From Prolixibacteraceae bacterium (lineage in GTDB: Bacteria > Bacteroidota > Bacteroidia > Bacteroidales > Prolixibacteraceae), in assembly GCA_028377305.1 (NCBI GenBank), contig JAONJW010000019.1, forward strand, positions 1 to 45,571: a stretch of DNA of 45,571 nucleotides. Direction: 5' to 3'. Both the position numbers and the translations under genes were made by a program. Below the pieces are notes generated by a model. The model had not been told where the DNA came from, did not search any database, and saw only the letters and a list, made by a program, of their open reading frames with translations. Positions 1 through 8,969 of the stretch are shown in pieces (positions within the stretch are counted from its first letter, which is position 1; every line of letters begins with the position of its first letter).

Positions 1-198
1 ATTCCTGATTACGATGCCATGAAGATTGTTGGACTACCAGTATGTCCCAAAGATGCTGTACCAGAAATCAAAGCTATCTCACGTCATATTTCAAATTATT
101 TGGGAGGAGAAGGTGTTGCTCGCGACATGATTGAACAGGTACTTAAAGTGCAAGAGAAGTGGGCTATTAGCAAAGAGACCCCTTGGAGTAGTTACTAA
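1..198 (+). CDS. kdsC: KDO 8-phosphate phosphatase KdsC, C-terminal part
   Basis: An open frame enters from the left edge in frame 1 and stops with TAA at 196-198; 65 residues are visible. The segment matches the end of KdsC-type HAD phosphatases: a D-x-P-D-Y-D-A-M-K stretch (the motif IV loop), then GLPVCPKDAVPEIK and a Gly-Gly-Glu-Gly turn followed by a helix ending in VLKVQEKW. KdsC removes phosphate from 3-deoxy-D-manno-octulosonate 8-phosphate on the way to lipopolysaccharide KDO. The N-terminal catalytic DxD lies outside the window. It is followed after 50 bases by maf in the same direction, a pairing common in Bacteroidota, so the two are probably co-transcribed. Other HAD phosphatases of the same subfamily are possible but less likely. 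Confidence 0.82.
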   Translation: MPDYDAMKIVGLPVCPKDAVPEIKAISRHISNYLGGEGVARDMIEQVLKVQEKWAISKETPWSSY

Positions 199-248
199 TA
201 CAACGATGGGATTTATTCTTCCATCTATTAAAAATTGATTTCAATTTT

Positions 249-827
249 ATGGTTTTAGATAATCTTAAAACATATAATATTATCCTTGCTTCTCAATCTC
301 CGAGGAGACAAGAATTACTTAAAGGGCTAAATATTGACTTCACCACGGAAGTAAGATCCGTGGAAGAAGTGTATCCTGAAAGTTTATCTCCAATGGAGGT
401 CCCCATCTTTCTTTCCGAGCTAAAAGCTTCTGTCTTCAACGATCTAAAAGACAACGATCTTATCATCACTTCGGATACGGTAGTTATCAATAAAGATAGA
501 GTATTGGGTAAGCCAACGGATAGAGAAGAGGCTTTCGAAATGATCGCTTCTCTTTCTGGGAAAACCCACCAGGTGGTAACAGGTGTTACGATAAAGACAA
601 AACAAGAAGTCCACTCTTTTGCTTCCACCACAGAAGTGACTTTCTGTGAACTAACAGACGAAGAGATTAATTTCTATATCGATCAATATAAGCCTTTTGA
701 TAAAGCAGGAGCCTATGGTATTCAAGAGTGGATCGGGTATATTGGGATTTCGGAGATTAAGGGGTCCTATTTTAACGTAATGGGACTACCTGTCCAACCA
801 TTGTACCAAGCATTAAAGAAAATATAA
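249..827 (+). CDS. maf: Maf-family nucleotide pyrophosphatase
   Basis: The 192-residue protein has the Maf signature ILASQSPRR near the N-terminus (residues about 12-20), the TSDTVV segment around residue 75 and the conserved KPFDKAGAYGIQEW block near residue 150. Maf proteins hydrolyse non-canonical or modified nucleoside triphosphates (dTTP/UTP or m7GTP subclasses) to the monophosphate in the cytoplasm. Length is normal for the family. The ATG at 249 is the only good start and lies about nine residues before the signature, as usual. It follows kdsC by 50 bases and is followed by a hairpin terminator at 869-899, so it looks like the last gene of its operon. The exact nucleotide preference cannot be read from the sequence. 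Confidence 0.93.
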   Translation: MVLDNLKTYNIILASQSPRRQELLKGLNIDFTTEVRSVEEVYPESLSPMEVPIFLSELKASVFNDLKDNDLIITSDTVVINKDRVLGKPTDREEAFEMIASLSGKTHQVVTGVTIKTKQEVHSFASTTEVTFCELTDEEINFYIDQYKPFDKAGAYGIQEWIGYIGISEIKGSYFNVMGLPVQPLYQALKKI

Positions 828-868
828 TTTAGGTGGTTAATTCTGGACATAAATCATCATCTGATCTA

Positions 869-899
869 AAAATGGGTGTTATATTTAACACCCTATTTT
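869..899 (+). terminator. Rho-independent terminator after maf
   Basis: Arms GGGTGTTA (874-881) and TAACACCC (886-893) enclose the loop TATT. The stem is extended by an AAAAT/TATTTT pairing with one bulge, and the right side forms the U-rich tail. It lies 42 bases after the maf stop. Confidence 0.75.
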
Positions 900-1070
900 A
901 TAATCTAACAGTATATGATTATTTTTTTTAACCATACAGCAATTGCTCCTTTTGTGCAGGGCTACATGTGATCTTACAAAAACAATTCAAGACGATTTTG
1001 TTAACCTCACTAACGACAAAACAGCAAGTAAAGACAACACAAGTAGTACAATCTATAAAGAATTATATTG

Positions 1071-2309
1071 ATGCATATCTGGAAAAAATTAACCACAAGC
1101 CAAATAAGAGATAGGGTATTTTCAGCCCTACAGAATAATGTCGACTACAACGAAAGAACCATCTTGGGTGTTCCCGCTTCTCATCTCGACGAGAAAGTTT
1201 TCAACAGAGATATGTCATTTTTGAATGATGCTCCTTTTCTATCATCGATGGTATACAACCCCAACCATATTGGTTGCCACACTATGGGTGAATCGGAATC
1301 ATTCTTTGCTGGAACACAGGAGATAGAAAAGGAGCTGATTGAGATTGTAGCTGTAGATATCTTGAAGAGCGAACCAGAGCAGTGCGATGGGTATGTGGCT
1401 TCAGGAGGAACAGAAGCTAATATGCAAGCGATGTGGATCTATCGTAACTACTACATCAAGGAGCATGGGGCTAGACATCATGAGATAGCCATTCTATGTT
1501 CTGATGACTCACACTATTCGATGCCTAAGGCAGCCAATATATTAAATATCCCTCTTATTTCTGCGAAGGTAGACGATACCACTAGACAAGTAGATAGTCA
1601 AGCATTAGCATTACAGTTAGCGGAAGCTAAAGAGAGAGGGGTTAAATATGTGGTGGTGATAGCCAATATGATGACCACCATGTTTGGATCGGTAGATCAT
1701 TTAAGCACATATACCGATGAACTCAAAAAAAATAACCTAGACTACAAAATACATGTGGATGGTGCTTATGGAGGATTTGTCTATCCATTTTCGGCAGAAA
1801 GTCCCAATCTTCTTTTAAATAATCCAGAGATAACATCGGTAACTCTCGATGCACACAAGATGGTACAGGCACCATTTGGAACAGGAATATTTATTATACG
1901 CAAAGGTTGGATGCAATATGCTACCACTGAAGAGGCACAATATGTTCAAGGAATGGATGCCACGGTGATTGGAAGCCGCTCAGGAGCCAATGCAATCTCT
2001 ATTTGGATGATCCTGATGACCTATGGTCCACATGGTTGGTTTGAAAAAATCCACCTTCTTAACTATCGTACCGCATGGTTGTGTAATCAGCTTGAAGCAT
2101 TAGAGGTAGATTTCTATAGACATCCTGCTTCAAACTTGGTGACCATGAGAGCCTCATTCATCCCAGAAGATATTGCCCATAAATATGGTATTGTCCCTGA
2201 CACCCATGATGGTGATGCACAATGGTATAAAATTGTTGTAATGAGCCACGTAACAGTAGATCATCTACTACCTTTTATTGAAGATTTAAAAGTTGCACTC
2301 AACAAATAA
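1071..2309 (+). CDS. PLP-dependent group II decarboxylase
   Basis: A 412-residue pyridoxal-phosphate enzyme of the glutamate/tyrosine/aspartate decarboxylase family (PF00282 type). The frame also opens with TTG at 1068, but the ATG at 1071 is the natural start. Visible landmarks, counted from one residue upstream (the TTG): the cofactor-phosphate loop SGGTEAN at 112-118, the stacking histidine in DDSHYS at about 149, the cofactor-N1 aspartate in HVDGAYGG at 231, and the Schiff-base lysine in LDAHKMVQAPFGTG at 264. The protein is shorter than E. coli GadB, because the N-terminal helical tail is reduced. It stands alone between two terminators. Substrate is not determinable: acidic (glutamate, aspartate) or aromatic amino acids are all possible, and no antiporter gene is adjacent to suggest acid resistance. 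Confidence 0.85.
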   Translation: MHIWKKLTTSQIRDRVFSALQNNVDYNERTILGVPASHLDEKVFNRDMSFLNDAPFLSSMVYNPNHIGCHTMGESESFFAGTQEIEKELIEIVAVDILKSEPEQCDGYVASGGTEANMQAMWIYRNYYIKEHGARHHEIAILCSDDSHYSMPKAANILNIPLISAKVDDTTRQVDSQALALQLAEAKERGVKYVVVIANMMTTMFGSVDHLSTYTDELKKNNLDYKIHVDGAYGGFVYPFSAESPNLLLNNPEITSVTLDAHKMVQAPFGTGIFIIRKGWMQYATTEEAQYVQGMDATVIGSRSGANAISIWMILMTYGPHGWFEKIHLLNYRTAWLCNQLEALEVDFYRHPASNLVTMRASFIPEDIAHKYGIVPDTHDGDAQWYKIVVMSHVTVDHLLPFIEDLKVALNK

Positions 2310-2313
2310 AATA

Positions 2314-2347
2314 AGAAGAGGTGTTCCACCAATGAAACACCTCTTCT
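2314..2347. terminator. Bidirectional terminator between decarboxylase and map
   Basis: Perfect 12-bp stem AGAAGAGGTGTT (2314-2325) / AACACCTCTTCT (2336-2347) with a 10-nt loop. It sits between two convergent genes, with T-rich sequence on the 3' side in both directions. Confidence 0.85.
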
Positions 2348-2375
2348 CTTTTCTCACGATTGTGAATGGTGATGA

Positions 2376-3152
2376 TTACAATATAGGGTAATCCCCTCGT
2401 ACATCTGTAAGGACTTCACATCCTGTTTCAGTTACAAGGATTGTATGTTCGAATTGAGCAGAAAGTTTACCATCAATAGTTGTAGCAGTCCACCCATCCT
2501 CTTCATTGATTTCTACTTTAGGGCGACCTTCATTTAACATCGGTTCAATAGTGAATGTCATTCCTGGACGCAATTTAGGTCCTGAATTTTTTCTCGCAGC
2601 ATGATCTACTTGTGGATCTTCGTGGAATTCCATTCCAATACCATGTCCACAGAATTCATATACCACACCGTAGTTGCGAGTACGAGCAAAACGAGAGATC
2701 ACATAACCAATGTTACCAAGATAATTTCCTGGCTTGACTTGCTGAATACCTAAGTTCAAAGCATGCAAAGTGTCATCAATTAATTGTTGTGCTTTAGGAG
2801 TCACTTCACCTACAGTATACATCCGACTAGTATCTCCAAAATAACCATCGAGGATACAGGTCACATCAATATTTAGGATATCTCCATTTTTCAGCACAGT
2901 ATCTTTCGAAGGAATACCATGGCAAACCACATTATTCAAAGAGATACAAGAAGATTTAGGGTAACCATGATACCCAAGGGTAGCAGGAATCGCCCCATTG
3001 TCTTCCATAAATTTACGAATTAAGTCATCAAGGTATTCTGTATCTACCCCGTCTTTAACAAATGGCTCAATATATTGTAGAACTTGACCGGCCAATTTAG
3101 AACTCTTTCTAATGCCTTCGATCTGTTCTGGAGTCTTTATTACTATACTCAT
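2376..3152 (-). CDS. map: Type I methionine aminopeptidase
   Basis: The 258-residue protein removes the initiator methionine from nascent proteins. All five metal ligands are present: D96 and D107 (NIDVTCILDGYFGDTSR), H170 (GHGIG), E203 (FTIEP) and E235 (QFEHT). The substrate-binding histidine H79 (CHGIP) is also there. Length is that of bacterial type Ia enzymes without the zinc-finger N-terminus. The start ATG is at 3152. Its neighbour upstream on the same strand, the PepSY gene, ends only 77 bases before. In many Bacteroidales map lies in the ribosomal protein cluster after secY. Here it is isolated from ribosomal genes, so it may be a relocated or second copy; the catalytic residues are intact. 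Confidence 0.96.
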   Translation of the reverse strand: MSIVIKTPEQIEGIRKSSKLAGQVLQYIEPFVKDGVDTEYLDDLIRKFMEDNGAIPATLGYHGYPKSSCISLNNVVCHGIPSKDTVLKNGDILNIDVTCILDGYFGDTSRMYTVGEVTPKAQQLIDDTLHALNLGIQQVKPGNYLGNIGYVISRFARTRNYGVVYEFCGHGIGMEFHEDPQVDHAARKNSGPKLRPGMTFTIEPMLNEGRPKVEINEEDGWTATTIDGKLSAQFEHTILVTETGCEVLTDVRGDYPIL

Positions 3153-3229
3153 TGAATTAATTTTTAGAGTACAAAAATTATCATTTTATAGTAACAATAC
3201 AAAGAATTGAGGAAATTGTTTCATTGAAA

Positions 3230-4339
3230 TTAACTTTTACGTTCTCTTTTCAACCACCATATTCGAATTCCCGAGATACATAGCCATGCACCTATTAAGC
3301 CAGAAATAAACCATAGAAGTTTCAAACCGAATCCGCCCACTTTTCCCATATGTAGATAGGCTATAGTAGAGGTGTATTTAGACATCGGTGTCATTGTTTT
3401 AGGGTTGCTTTCAGACAAAATCTCTCCTGTAATCGCATCCATCCTAACGCGAACTCTTTTGGGCAATCCGTACGATCGTTCAAAAATCTCATAACTAATA
3501 AATATGGGGCGCCCATTCTCCACATTTCTCATCATAAATGCATTACTATATGTATTAGGTATATCCTTTTTATACTCCTTGATCCATGACCATACAGCGG
3601 TTAAAGAAGCCGCATTATCTGGGTCATATTCTATTGACTTGGAAGGCATAGACAGAGCCACAACAGGCTTCGGCTCTGCACCAAACCATCTAAAGATCGC
3701 TTTGTATGGTTCTGAATAAGAGAAATAGTTCCCCGTTATTCCAAGAGTCACAAGAGGAATTAGAAATAAAAAGCCAAGAACCTTGTGTGATGTAAATGCG
3801 AAAGCTTTCTTTCGAATACGGAATCTCTTAGCAGAGAAATGATTCTTCTTTGGCCAAAATAGCCACACACCAGAGGATAGAATTAAGAACCAGAATAAGA
3901 AGGTAATTACCCCAACAATATCATAGCCCATGTTGGGAATGAAAAACGTGCGGTGTAAAATCATCACCTCTTTAAACACTCCCCTTAAATTATGCATCTT
4001 TGCTTGGAATGCTCCCGATTGCGAATTATAGAAGTAGTAGTTGTTTTCCCCTTCATACATCACCGCTATGGTTTCACGATGTTTATCTGGAAAGAATATT
4101 CTATTAACCGCTCTATCTCCATCAAAAGAGGCAATAATATCATCCAATGGGACAATTTCCTCAGTCGGTTGATTGATGAAATGGGAAGGATAAAGCATTC
4201 GTCCAAACTCTCCTTGAAATGCCAACAAAGACCCTGTGATACATATTACTATCAACGGCAAAGAAAGAAGTAGTCCAAAATATAGGTGAAGTTTCAGCGA
4301 CAGTTTTTTCCTTCGGAAAGATCTCAATAAGTTTCGCAT
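3230..4339 (-). CDS. PepSY-associated transmembrane protein (putative inner-membrane reductase)
   Basis: The 369-residue protein has four hydrophobic membrane segments at about residues 17-41, 141-162, 187-208 and 338-362, with a large periplasmic region after the first and a second after the third. This is the PepSY_TM architecture. Histidines at or next to membrane segments (H18, H129, H185, H330) are placed like those proposed to bind haem in siderophore reductases such as FoxB. Known members reduce iron in imported ferric siderophores at the inner membrane; Bacteroides XusC is a PepSY protein in a siderophore operon. Here it is third after SusC and SusD genes, 54 bases behind the latter, with a 13-bp hairpin in between. 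A role in metallophore or haem import through that SusCD pair is inferred from context, not shown. Confidence 0.8.
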   Translation of the reverse strand: MRNLLRSFRRKKLSLKLHLYFGLLLSLPLIVICITGSLLAFQGEFGRMLYPSHFINQPTEEIVPLDDIIASFDGDRAVNRIFFPDKHRETIAVMYEGENNYYFYNSQSGAFQAKMHNLRGVFKEVMILHRTFFIPNMGYDIVGVITFLFWFLILSSGVWLFWPKKNHFSAKRFRIRKKAFAFTSHKVLGFLFLIPLVTLGITGNYFSYSEPYKAIFRWFGAEPKPVVALSMPSKSIEYDPDNAASLTAVWSWIKEYKKDIPNTYSNAFMMRNVENGRPIFISYEIFERSYGLPKRVRVRMDAITGEILSESNPKTMTPMSKYTSTIAYLHMGKVGGFGLKLLWFISGLIGAWLCISGIRIWWLKRERKS

Positions 4340-4353
4340 GTGTTGGTTTTAAA

Positions 4354-4390
4354 ATAATTTTGGGAAAGCGTTTACACTTCCCAAAATTAT
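4354..4390 (-). terminator. Strong hairpin between susD-like gene and PepSY gene
   Basis: Perfect 13-bp inverted repeat, ATAATTTTGGGAA (4354-4366) and TTCCCAAAATTAT (4378-4390), with an 11-nt loop. It lies directly after the SusD stop and ends 14 bases before the PepSY ATG on the minus strand. The 3' side is TTTAAAACC rather than a long U-run, so it may be a leaky terminator, an RNA-processing site or a translational control element. There is no room for a promoter between it and the PepSY start. Confidence 0.7.
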
Positions 4391-4393
4391 AGA

Positions 4394-5629
4394 TTAATTC
4401 GAATATTCAATATCATCGATAGCAATATACTGCCATTTTCTTGTTTGAAAGTTAAGCTCCCCTTCGCCTTCAAGATTAAAACGACGTTCATCTAATAGTC
4501 GCTGTCCATACCAAGAGAGAAAAACACGTCGGTAGTGAACCAAGTTATCTACCAATGGTGCTATAGAATTCTCATCTGAACTTCCCGTATTATCATAATA
4601 ACGGTTTACTCGGTTTATGGTTTCGGTGAAATCACCACTAATTTTATTGGTCATAATAAGCTCGGCACGCAAAAGTTCGGCCTCAACATAAGAGATGATG
4701 ACTTGTGGATCAAACTGATTAAAACGCTCTTGAATAGTCACGTTATTCCCTGGATTAATAGTAGTGGGATTATGATTCACTGCAGCTTTTGATGATAAGG
4801 CATCAACAAAAGTTTGGTTAACCATTGCATCACGACTATTCTCACCCATGGCAGTATAGAATGTATTGCTCTGCAACTCATGGCTAATGGTCACATCTAG
4901 GTCATTAGCTATCATCATTTCATTGGCATAGTTAGCAATATCCGAGGGGATATTATTACTCATGATCATCAGACGCACCAAGGCAGTATTTGCCACTCTT
5001 TTCTGATAAGGATCGGCATAGGCAAGGGATTGCCTCAAAGTTTCTATAGCCTCAAGATAGACGGTGCTATTGCTCGTTTTCATTCCATGCATATATATAT
5101 AAGCATCATTGGACTTATCTGCATTTGCATTAAAATATGAGGCTAGATTATATAGAGCCAACCCTTTATAGAAATAGCAATACCAATAAGCATTGTTCTT
5201 CACAACAGCCTCACTCCCGCTCCAGTCTGTCTCTTTTGCATATCCCAGCATCAGCTCAGACATACTATACAGACTTTGTGCATTGGTCCATATCCCTCTA
5301 AGAGAGCCATCATGGACATTTAGATTATCTTGAGACAGATCACGATAGATTAGGCTATTGGGAGTGGCAGGTGCTGAGACTTCATCACTCATCGCACCGG
5401 CATACATATATAACGGTGAATATAGGTCAATCGCTTTATTGAGTATTGAGGATATATTTGGTCCGAAGACAAAGCTTCCATTATCCGAAGATCCAAAATA
5501 TTCAGGTTTATTCATATCCCCCTCTGTAATCACATTAGGAGAGGTCTCAGCATCATTAATCCATGACTCACATGATGACATGGAGAAGATCATAACAATC
5601 GCAAATAGAGTATTATATATGGTTTTCAT
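4394..5629 (-). CDS. SusD/RagB-like outer-membrane lipoprotein
   Basis: The 411-residue protein begins with a lipoprotein signal peptide ending SMSSC, cysteine 20. The body is rich in helices with alternating Tyr/Ala pairs like the TPR-type core of SusD proteins (LYNLASYFNANAD around 160-172, then a helix bundle). A C-terminal IISYVEAELLRAELIM segment resembles the late SusD motif, where an E-x-x-L-L-x-A-E pattern is typical. It is shorter than glycan SusD proteins (usually 500-600), and closer to the RagB type for peptides or other ligands. It starts 13 bases after the SusC gene and would form the lid on that barrel at the cell surface. The ligand is unknown; the PepSY gene that follows argues against a simple carbohydrate system. 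Confidence 0.78.
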   Translation of the reverse strand: MKTIYNTLFAIVMIFSMSSCESWINDAETSPNVITEGDMNKPEYFGSSDNGSFVFGPNISSILNKAIDLYSPLYMYAGAMSDEVSAPATPNSLIYRDLSQDNLNVHDGSLRGIWTNAQSLYSMSELMLGYAKETDWSGSEAVVKNNAYWYCYFYKGLALYNLASYFNANADKSNDAYIYMHGMKTSNSTVYLEAIETLRQSLAYADPYQKRVANTALVRLMIMSNNIPSDIANYANEMMIANDLDVTISHELQSNTFYTAMGENSRDAMVNQTFVDALSSKAAVNHNPTTINPGNNVTIQERFNQFDPQVIISYVEAELLRAELIMTNKISGDFTETINRVNRYYDNTGSSDENSIAPLVDNLVHYRRVFLSWYGQRLLDERRFNLEGEGELNFQTRKWQYIAIDDIEYSN

Positions 5630-5642
5630 CTTGATTATCTCT

Positions 5643-8498
5643 TTAGAAAGTTAATGACAAAGTCGTTGTGAAAGTTCTTGCTCTTGGCACTGTGGTCCAA
5701 TCAATGCCTGAATAAGTTGCAGATCTCGAGAATGAGCTGGCACCACTACCATCAATTTCTGGATCCGAGCCCTCATATTTAGTCCATAAAAATAAATTGT
5801 TTCCTGAAAAAGAGAGTCTAGCACTCTTAAAACAGTCGGTTTTTAACGTCTCTTTCACAAAAGAGGTCATATCATAGCTCAAGGTCAAAGCACTTAAGCG
5901 TAAGAAATCCCCATCTTGAATAAAGTCGCCACGTTGTGCTCCGTTATTGGCAGCATACTCATTGGCCCAGTAGATATACTCAGCACTTCCTGGAGTGTAT
6001 TCCTTCATTTGGCTGTATGCCTCTACTCGTGGTTTATAATTGTTTAAAGCCAAACCTTCATCATTGGTTGCTCTGGCAATATTACGCTGGGTTACATTGT
6101 ACAACTGGAATCCCATGGCATAGTTAAACAGAGCTGATAGGGTCAGGTTCTTATACATCTTTACATTAAAGCCAAACGAACCAGTATAGTCTGGTGTAGG
6201 TTTCCCTAAATACTCAGGATCCGTAGTAGATACACCAGTATATTCTTTAGTAGTCGGATCGAATGTTGCTTCGTTAGACGAAGTATAGAATGCATAAACG
6301 GGTAGCCCCTCTCGAATCGTGGTAGCCCATACATTCTGTACCACACCGCCTGTAGAGAGGACCTCATTGGTTTGGTAACTGATATTGGCAAAGAAGTCCA
6401 CCTTCAAATTATCAGAGCTCGATTGGTATATGGTACCATTGTAAGACAACTCAATTCCCGATCCTTTGATCTCACCTAAATTCTGTGCATACTTACCTTG
6501 ATTGGTTGGCCACCCCTCTGAAGGAGGAAGATCTGTATAGATAATCGAATTCACGGTTTTCTGAAAATAGGAGGTAAATGCCACCCGATGTTTTGTTAGC
6601 GTCCAATCCAAACCAAGCTCTAGCTCTCTTGTTCGCTCTGGCTGGATATTTGGATTTCCTTTTATGTAGTAATCATATGCACTTCCTGTAGGAGTTTGTG
6701 TTCCAATATAGGTAGATTGTGCATCATACGGATTCGGGAGACGTCCACTCTCTCCATAAGCCCCACGAACCTTAAATTGATCGGCCCACCTCATATCATC
6801 CCAAACATATGCTGCATTCATCTGAGGATACCATATAGAAGCCACATTTTCTCCTATCAAATTGGATTGATCTCTACGTATACCCGCTCCAACAAATAAT
6901 TTGTCATCATAAGTATAGTTCACCTCTCCATAGTAACCTTGTATTCTCTTCTCGAACACATTCTCGGACACTCCGTTCACCTTACCTGCAGTTCCAATAC
7001 CATCGACGCCAGGCGAAGGAAAATCTTGAACACTAATAGAGTTGACTCTATCATAATAACGATTGATTTGTGATACCAAAGAGAATTGGAAATTTGATCG
7101 ATCATTCACTCTCCAAAGATAGTCTGCACCAAACTCAACATTCATACTTTTTGTAGTATGATTGGTCTCTTTCTTTTGACCTTTAGAGATGGAACCATAA
7201 TCAAATCCATAGGGATATAGATTGTATCCAAAAACATTGTTTTGATCATACCCAACATTACCCCAAACATGAAAATCCTTGAATGGTGTCAGTTTTAGTT
7301 TTGCACCCCCTATATAACGGTCATTATCATATTGAATATCTATTGCATTCCATGCCTCTTCAGTCAAAAATGGCCAAGGCTCAACAGTTCTCATTAAATT
7401 CCATGTCGCACTATACTTGCTCTGATCGGTTAATGGCACAGACAATTTACCGTTGGTATACTGTGAGTTAACACTCCACTCATACCACTTCCCCTTCTTG
7501 TCTAAGTTTAGACGCAGCCCCAACCGATCGTCCGTATTACCAGGCACATAACTCTCAGCTCCCCGATAATTTACACTTGCATAATAACTGACATCGCTTT
7601 GACTGCGACCACTAATGCCTACATTCGCATTGGTTCCCACGCCTGTCTGATAGAAGTCGTTGATAGGCGCTGAATTTACAAGATAACTGTAATCATCTGC
7701 ACTTTTAGACACAATAGTAGATACTTTCGCAGTTACAGACATCTGATCTGTCTTCCCTTTTTTTGTTTGAATAATGATCACACCATTAGATGCCTCAGCA
7801 CCATAAGAAGCTGCTGCAGATGGGCCTTTCATCACCTCTACCGATGCCACATCATCCATGTTTAGGTCATTCAAAGCACTCATTGCATCTTGACTAGAGG
7901 TCACATCACTATAGTTCGATGTAATCATTCTAACGCCATCAATAATCACAATGGGGTCTTTCATGGTACTAAAAGAAGCAGAAGATCTTACATTAAACTT
8001 AGTACCACTACCAGCCTTTCCATTCACTTGAAATACCTGTAACCCCTCTACACTACCACTTAAAACAGAAGTCAAATTATCGGCTCCACTCTCCAATAGC
8101 TTATCTTCAACATCAATATGAGCAACAGCTACAGGGGTCGATCTCAAAGTTCTTCTGTTCGAAATACTTGCTTGGACTTGGATCTCATCTAAATTAAATC
8201 CATCCTGTTTCATCGTCACCACAGGGGACTCTTGCAGTTTCGAAACACGAAACGATTGTTTCTTATATCCTATAAATGAGATCTGAATCTGGGCATCCGA
8301 TCGGCTCGTCTTTAAAATGAAATGACCATTATTATCCGTTACCACCCCATTGGTGGTGTTTATTTCTGCTACCGTTGCCCCTATCAACGGCTTATTATCC
8401 TCTGTGACTACGCTCCCTTTAATTATAGTCTGTGCCATCACATAACTTGGAGTGATAACTACAAGACAAAAAAGGAGCCCTATAATTCTTAATCTCAT
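5643..8498 (-). CDS. SusC/RagA-family TonB-dependent transporter
   Basis: The 951-residue outer-membrane protein has a signal peptide cleaved near VMA-Q (residues 1-22). A CarboxypepD_reg-like domain follows (about 24-97; starts IKGSVVTEDNKPLIGATV, contains FIGYKKQ). A plug domain (about 115-247) has the SusC features DPIVIIDGVR and VEVMKGPSAAASYGAEASNGVIIIQTKKG-type sequence. The rest is a long beta-barrel ending in a terminal Phe (LSLTF). It imports a substrate across the outer membrane using TonB-ExbBD energy. It is first in an operon with the SusD-like and PepSY genes. A good promoter lies 87 bases upstream. No anti-sigma, ECF sigma or glycan hydrolase gene is adjacent, unlike typical polysaccharide loci. 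Confidence 0.93.
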   Translation of the reverse strand: MRLRIIGLLFCLVVITPSYVMAQTIIKGSVVTEDNKPLIGATVAEINTTNGVVTDNNGHFILKTSRSDAQIQISFIGYKKQSFRVSKLQESPVVTMKQDGFNLDEIQVQASISNRRTLRSTPVAVAHIDVEDKLLESGADNLTSVLSGSVEGLQVFQVNGKAGSGTKFNVRSSASFSTMKDPIVIIDGVRMITSNYSDVTSSQDAMSALNDLNMDDVASVEVMKGPSAAASYGAEASNGVIIIQTKKGKTDQMSVTAKVSTIVSKSADDYSYLVNSAPINDFYQTGVGTNANVGISGRSQSDVSYYASVNYRGAESYVPGNTDDRLGLRLNLDKKGKWYEWSVNSQYTNGKLSVPLTDQSKYSATWNLMRTVEPWPFLTEEAWNAIDIQYDNDRYIGGAKLKLTPFKDFHVWGNVGYDQNNVFGYNLYPYGFDYGSISKGQKKETNHTTKSMNVEFGADYLWRVNDRSNFQFSLVSQINRYYDRVNSISVQDFPSPGVDGIGTAGKVNGVSENVFEKRIQGYYGEVNYTYDDKLFVGAGIRRDQSNLIGENVASIWYPQMNAAYVWDDMRWADQFKVRGAYGESGRLPNPYDAQSTYIGTQTPTGSAYDYYIKGNPNIQPERTRELELGLDWTLTKHRVAFTSYFQKTVNSIIYTDLPPSEGWPTNQGKYAQNLGEIKGSGIELSYNGTIYQSSSDNLKVDFFANISYQTNEVLSTGGVVQNVWATTIREGLPVYAFYTSSNEATFDPTTKEYTGVSTTDPEYLGKPTPDYTGSFGFNVKMYKNLTLSALFNYAMGFQLYNVTQRNIARATNDEGLALNNYKPRVEAYSQMKEYTPGSAEYIYWANEYAANNGAQRGDFIQDGDFLRLSALTLSYDMTSFVKETLKTDCFKSARLSFSGNNLFLWTKYEGSDPEIDGSGASSFSRSATYSGIDWTTVPRARTFTTTLSLTF

Positions 8499-8584
8499 AC
8501 GATCGTTTTTGAATTGATATTTGGTTATTGTTGTTTGAAATTTATTCGCATCACACTAGAGCAAATAAACTTATTTAGACTACA

Positions 8585-8615
8585 CAAAAATAGATCTTGA
8601 CATCAAACCATTCAA
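8585..8615 (-). promoter_or_regulatory. Bacteroidota-type promoter of the susC-susD-PepSY operon
   Basis: On the minus strand a TTG (plus 8613-8615) is followed after 20 bases by TATTTTTG (plus 8585-8592), a full match to the TAnnTTTG -7 element. The predicted start site gives an untranslated leader of roughly 75-80 bases before the susC ATG. Confidence 0.65.
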
Positions 8616-8969
8616 TCACTACATTTAGGTATTTACACACCGCACCACACCAACAATCTGTATGCCAATAAGTTAAAACTTATATCACTCGTAAAACAAC
8701 AAGATTAATCCATTGCAATCACCATAAATAGGGATATCTGAATCTTTATTTATTAACACATAGCTATGACATATATTAAAATCCAGAGTTTAGTGTTAAA
8801 AAATGGTGCCAGAAATAAGTCTCTAAAATGTCATTAAAGTAGTTCGACAAGAAGATGAACATCGTAAACGTTTGCATAGATGGTCCCACTAGTATTACTT
8901 ACAAAGGGGGGGCTATTTTTATCAAAAAAAGTCGTTTATTTGCCCATCAAATTAAAAGATTACAAAACA
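8616..8969. other. Intergenic region between divergent susC operon and Cof gene
   Basis: No gene is supported here. The stretch holds the upstream side of the susC promoter and a 14-nt palindrome TAAGTTAAAACTTA near 8670. The coding frame of the downstream HAD protein can be read from an ATG at 8880, but the 30 residues this adds do not look like part of the enzyme. Confidence 0.4.

Noticed and set aside
8880-8969. N-terminal 30-residue extension of the Cof-type phosphatase
   Set aside because: The ATG at 8970 places the DxDxT motif at the usual distance from the start; the added residues do not belong to the fold.
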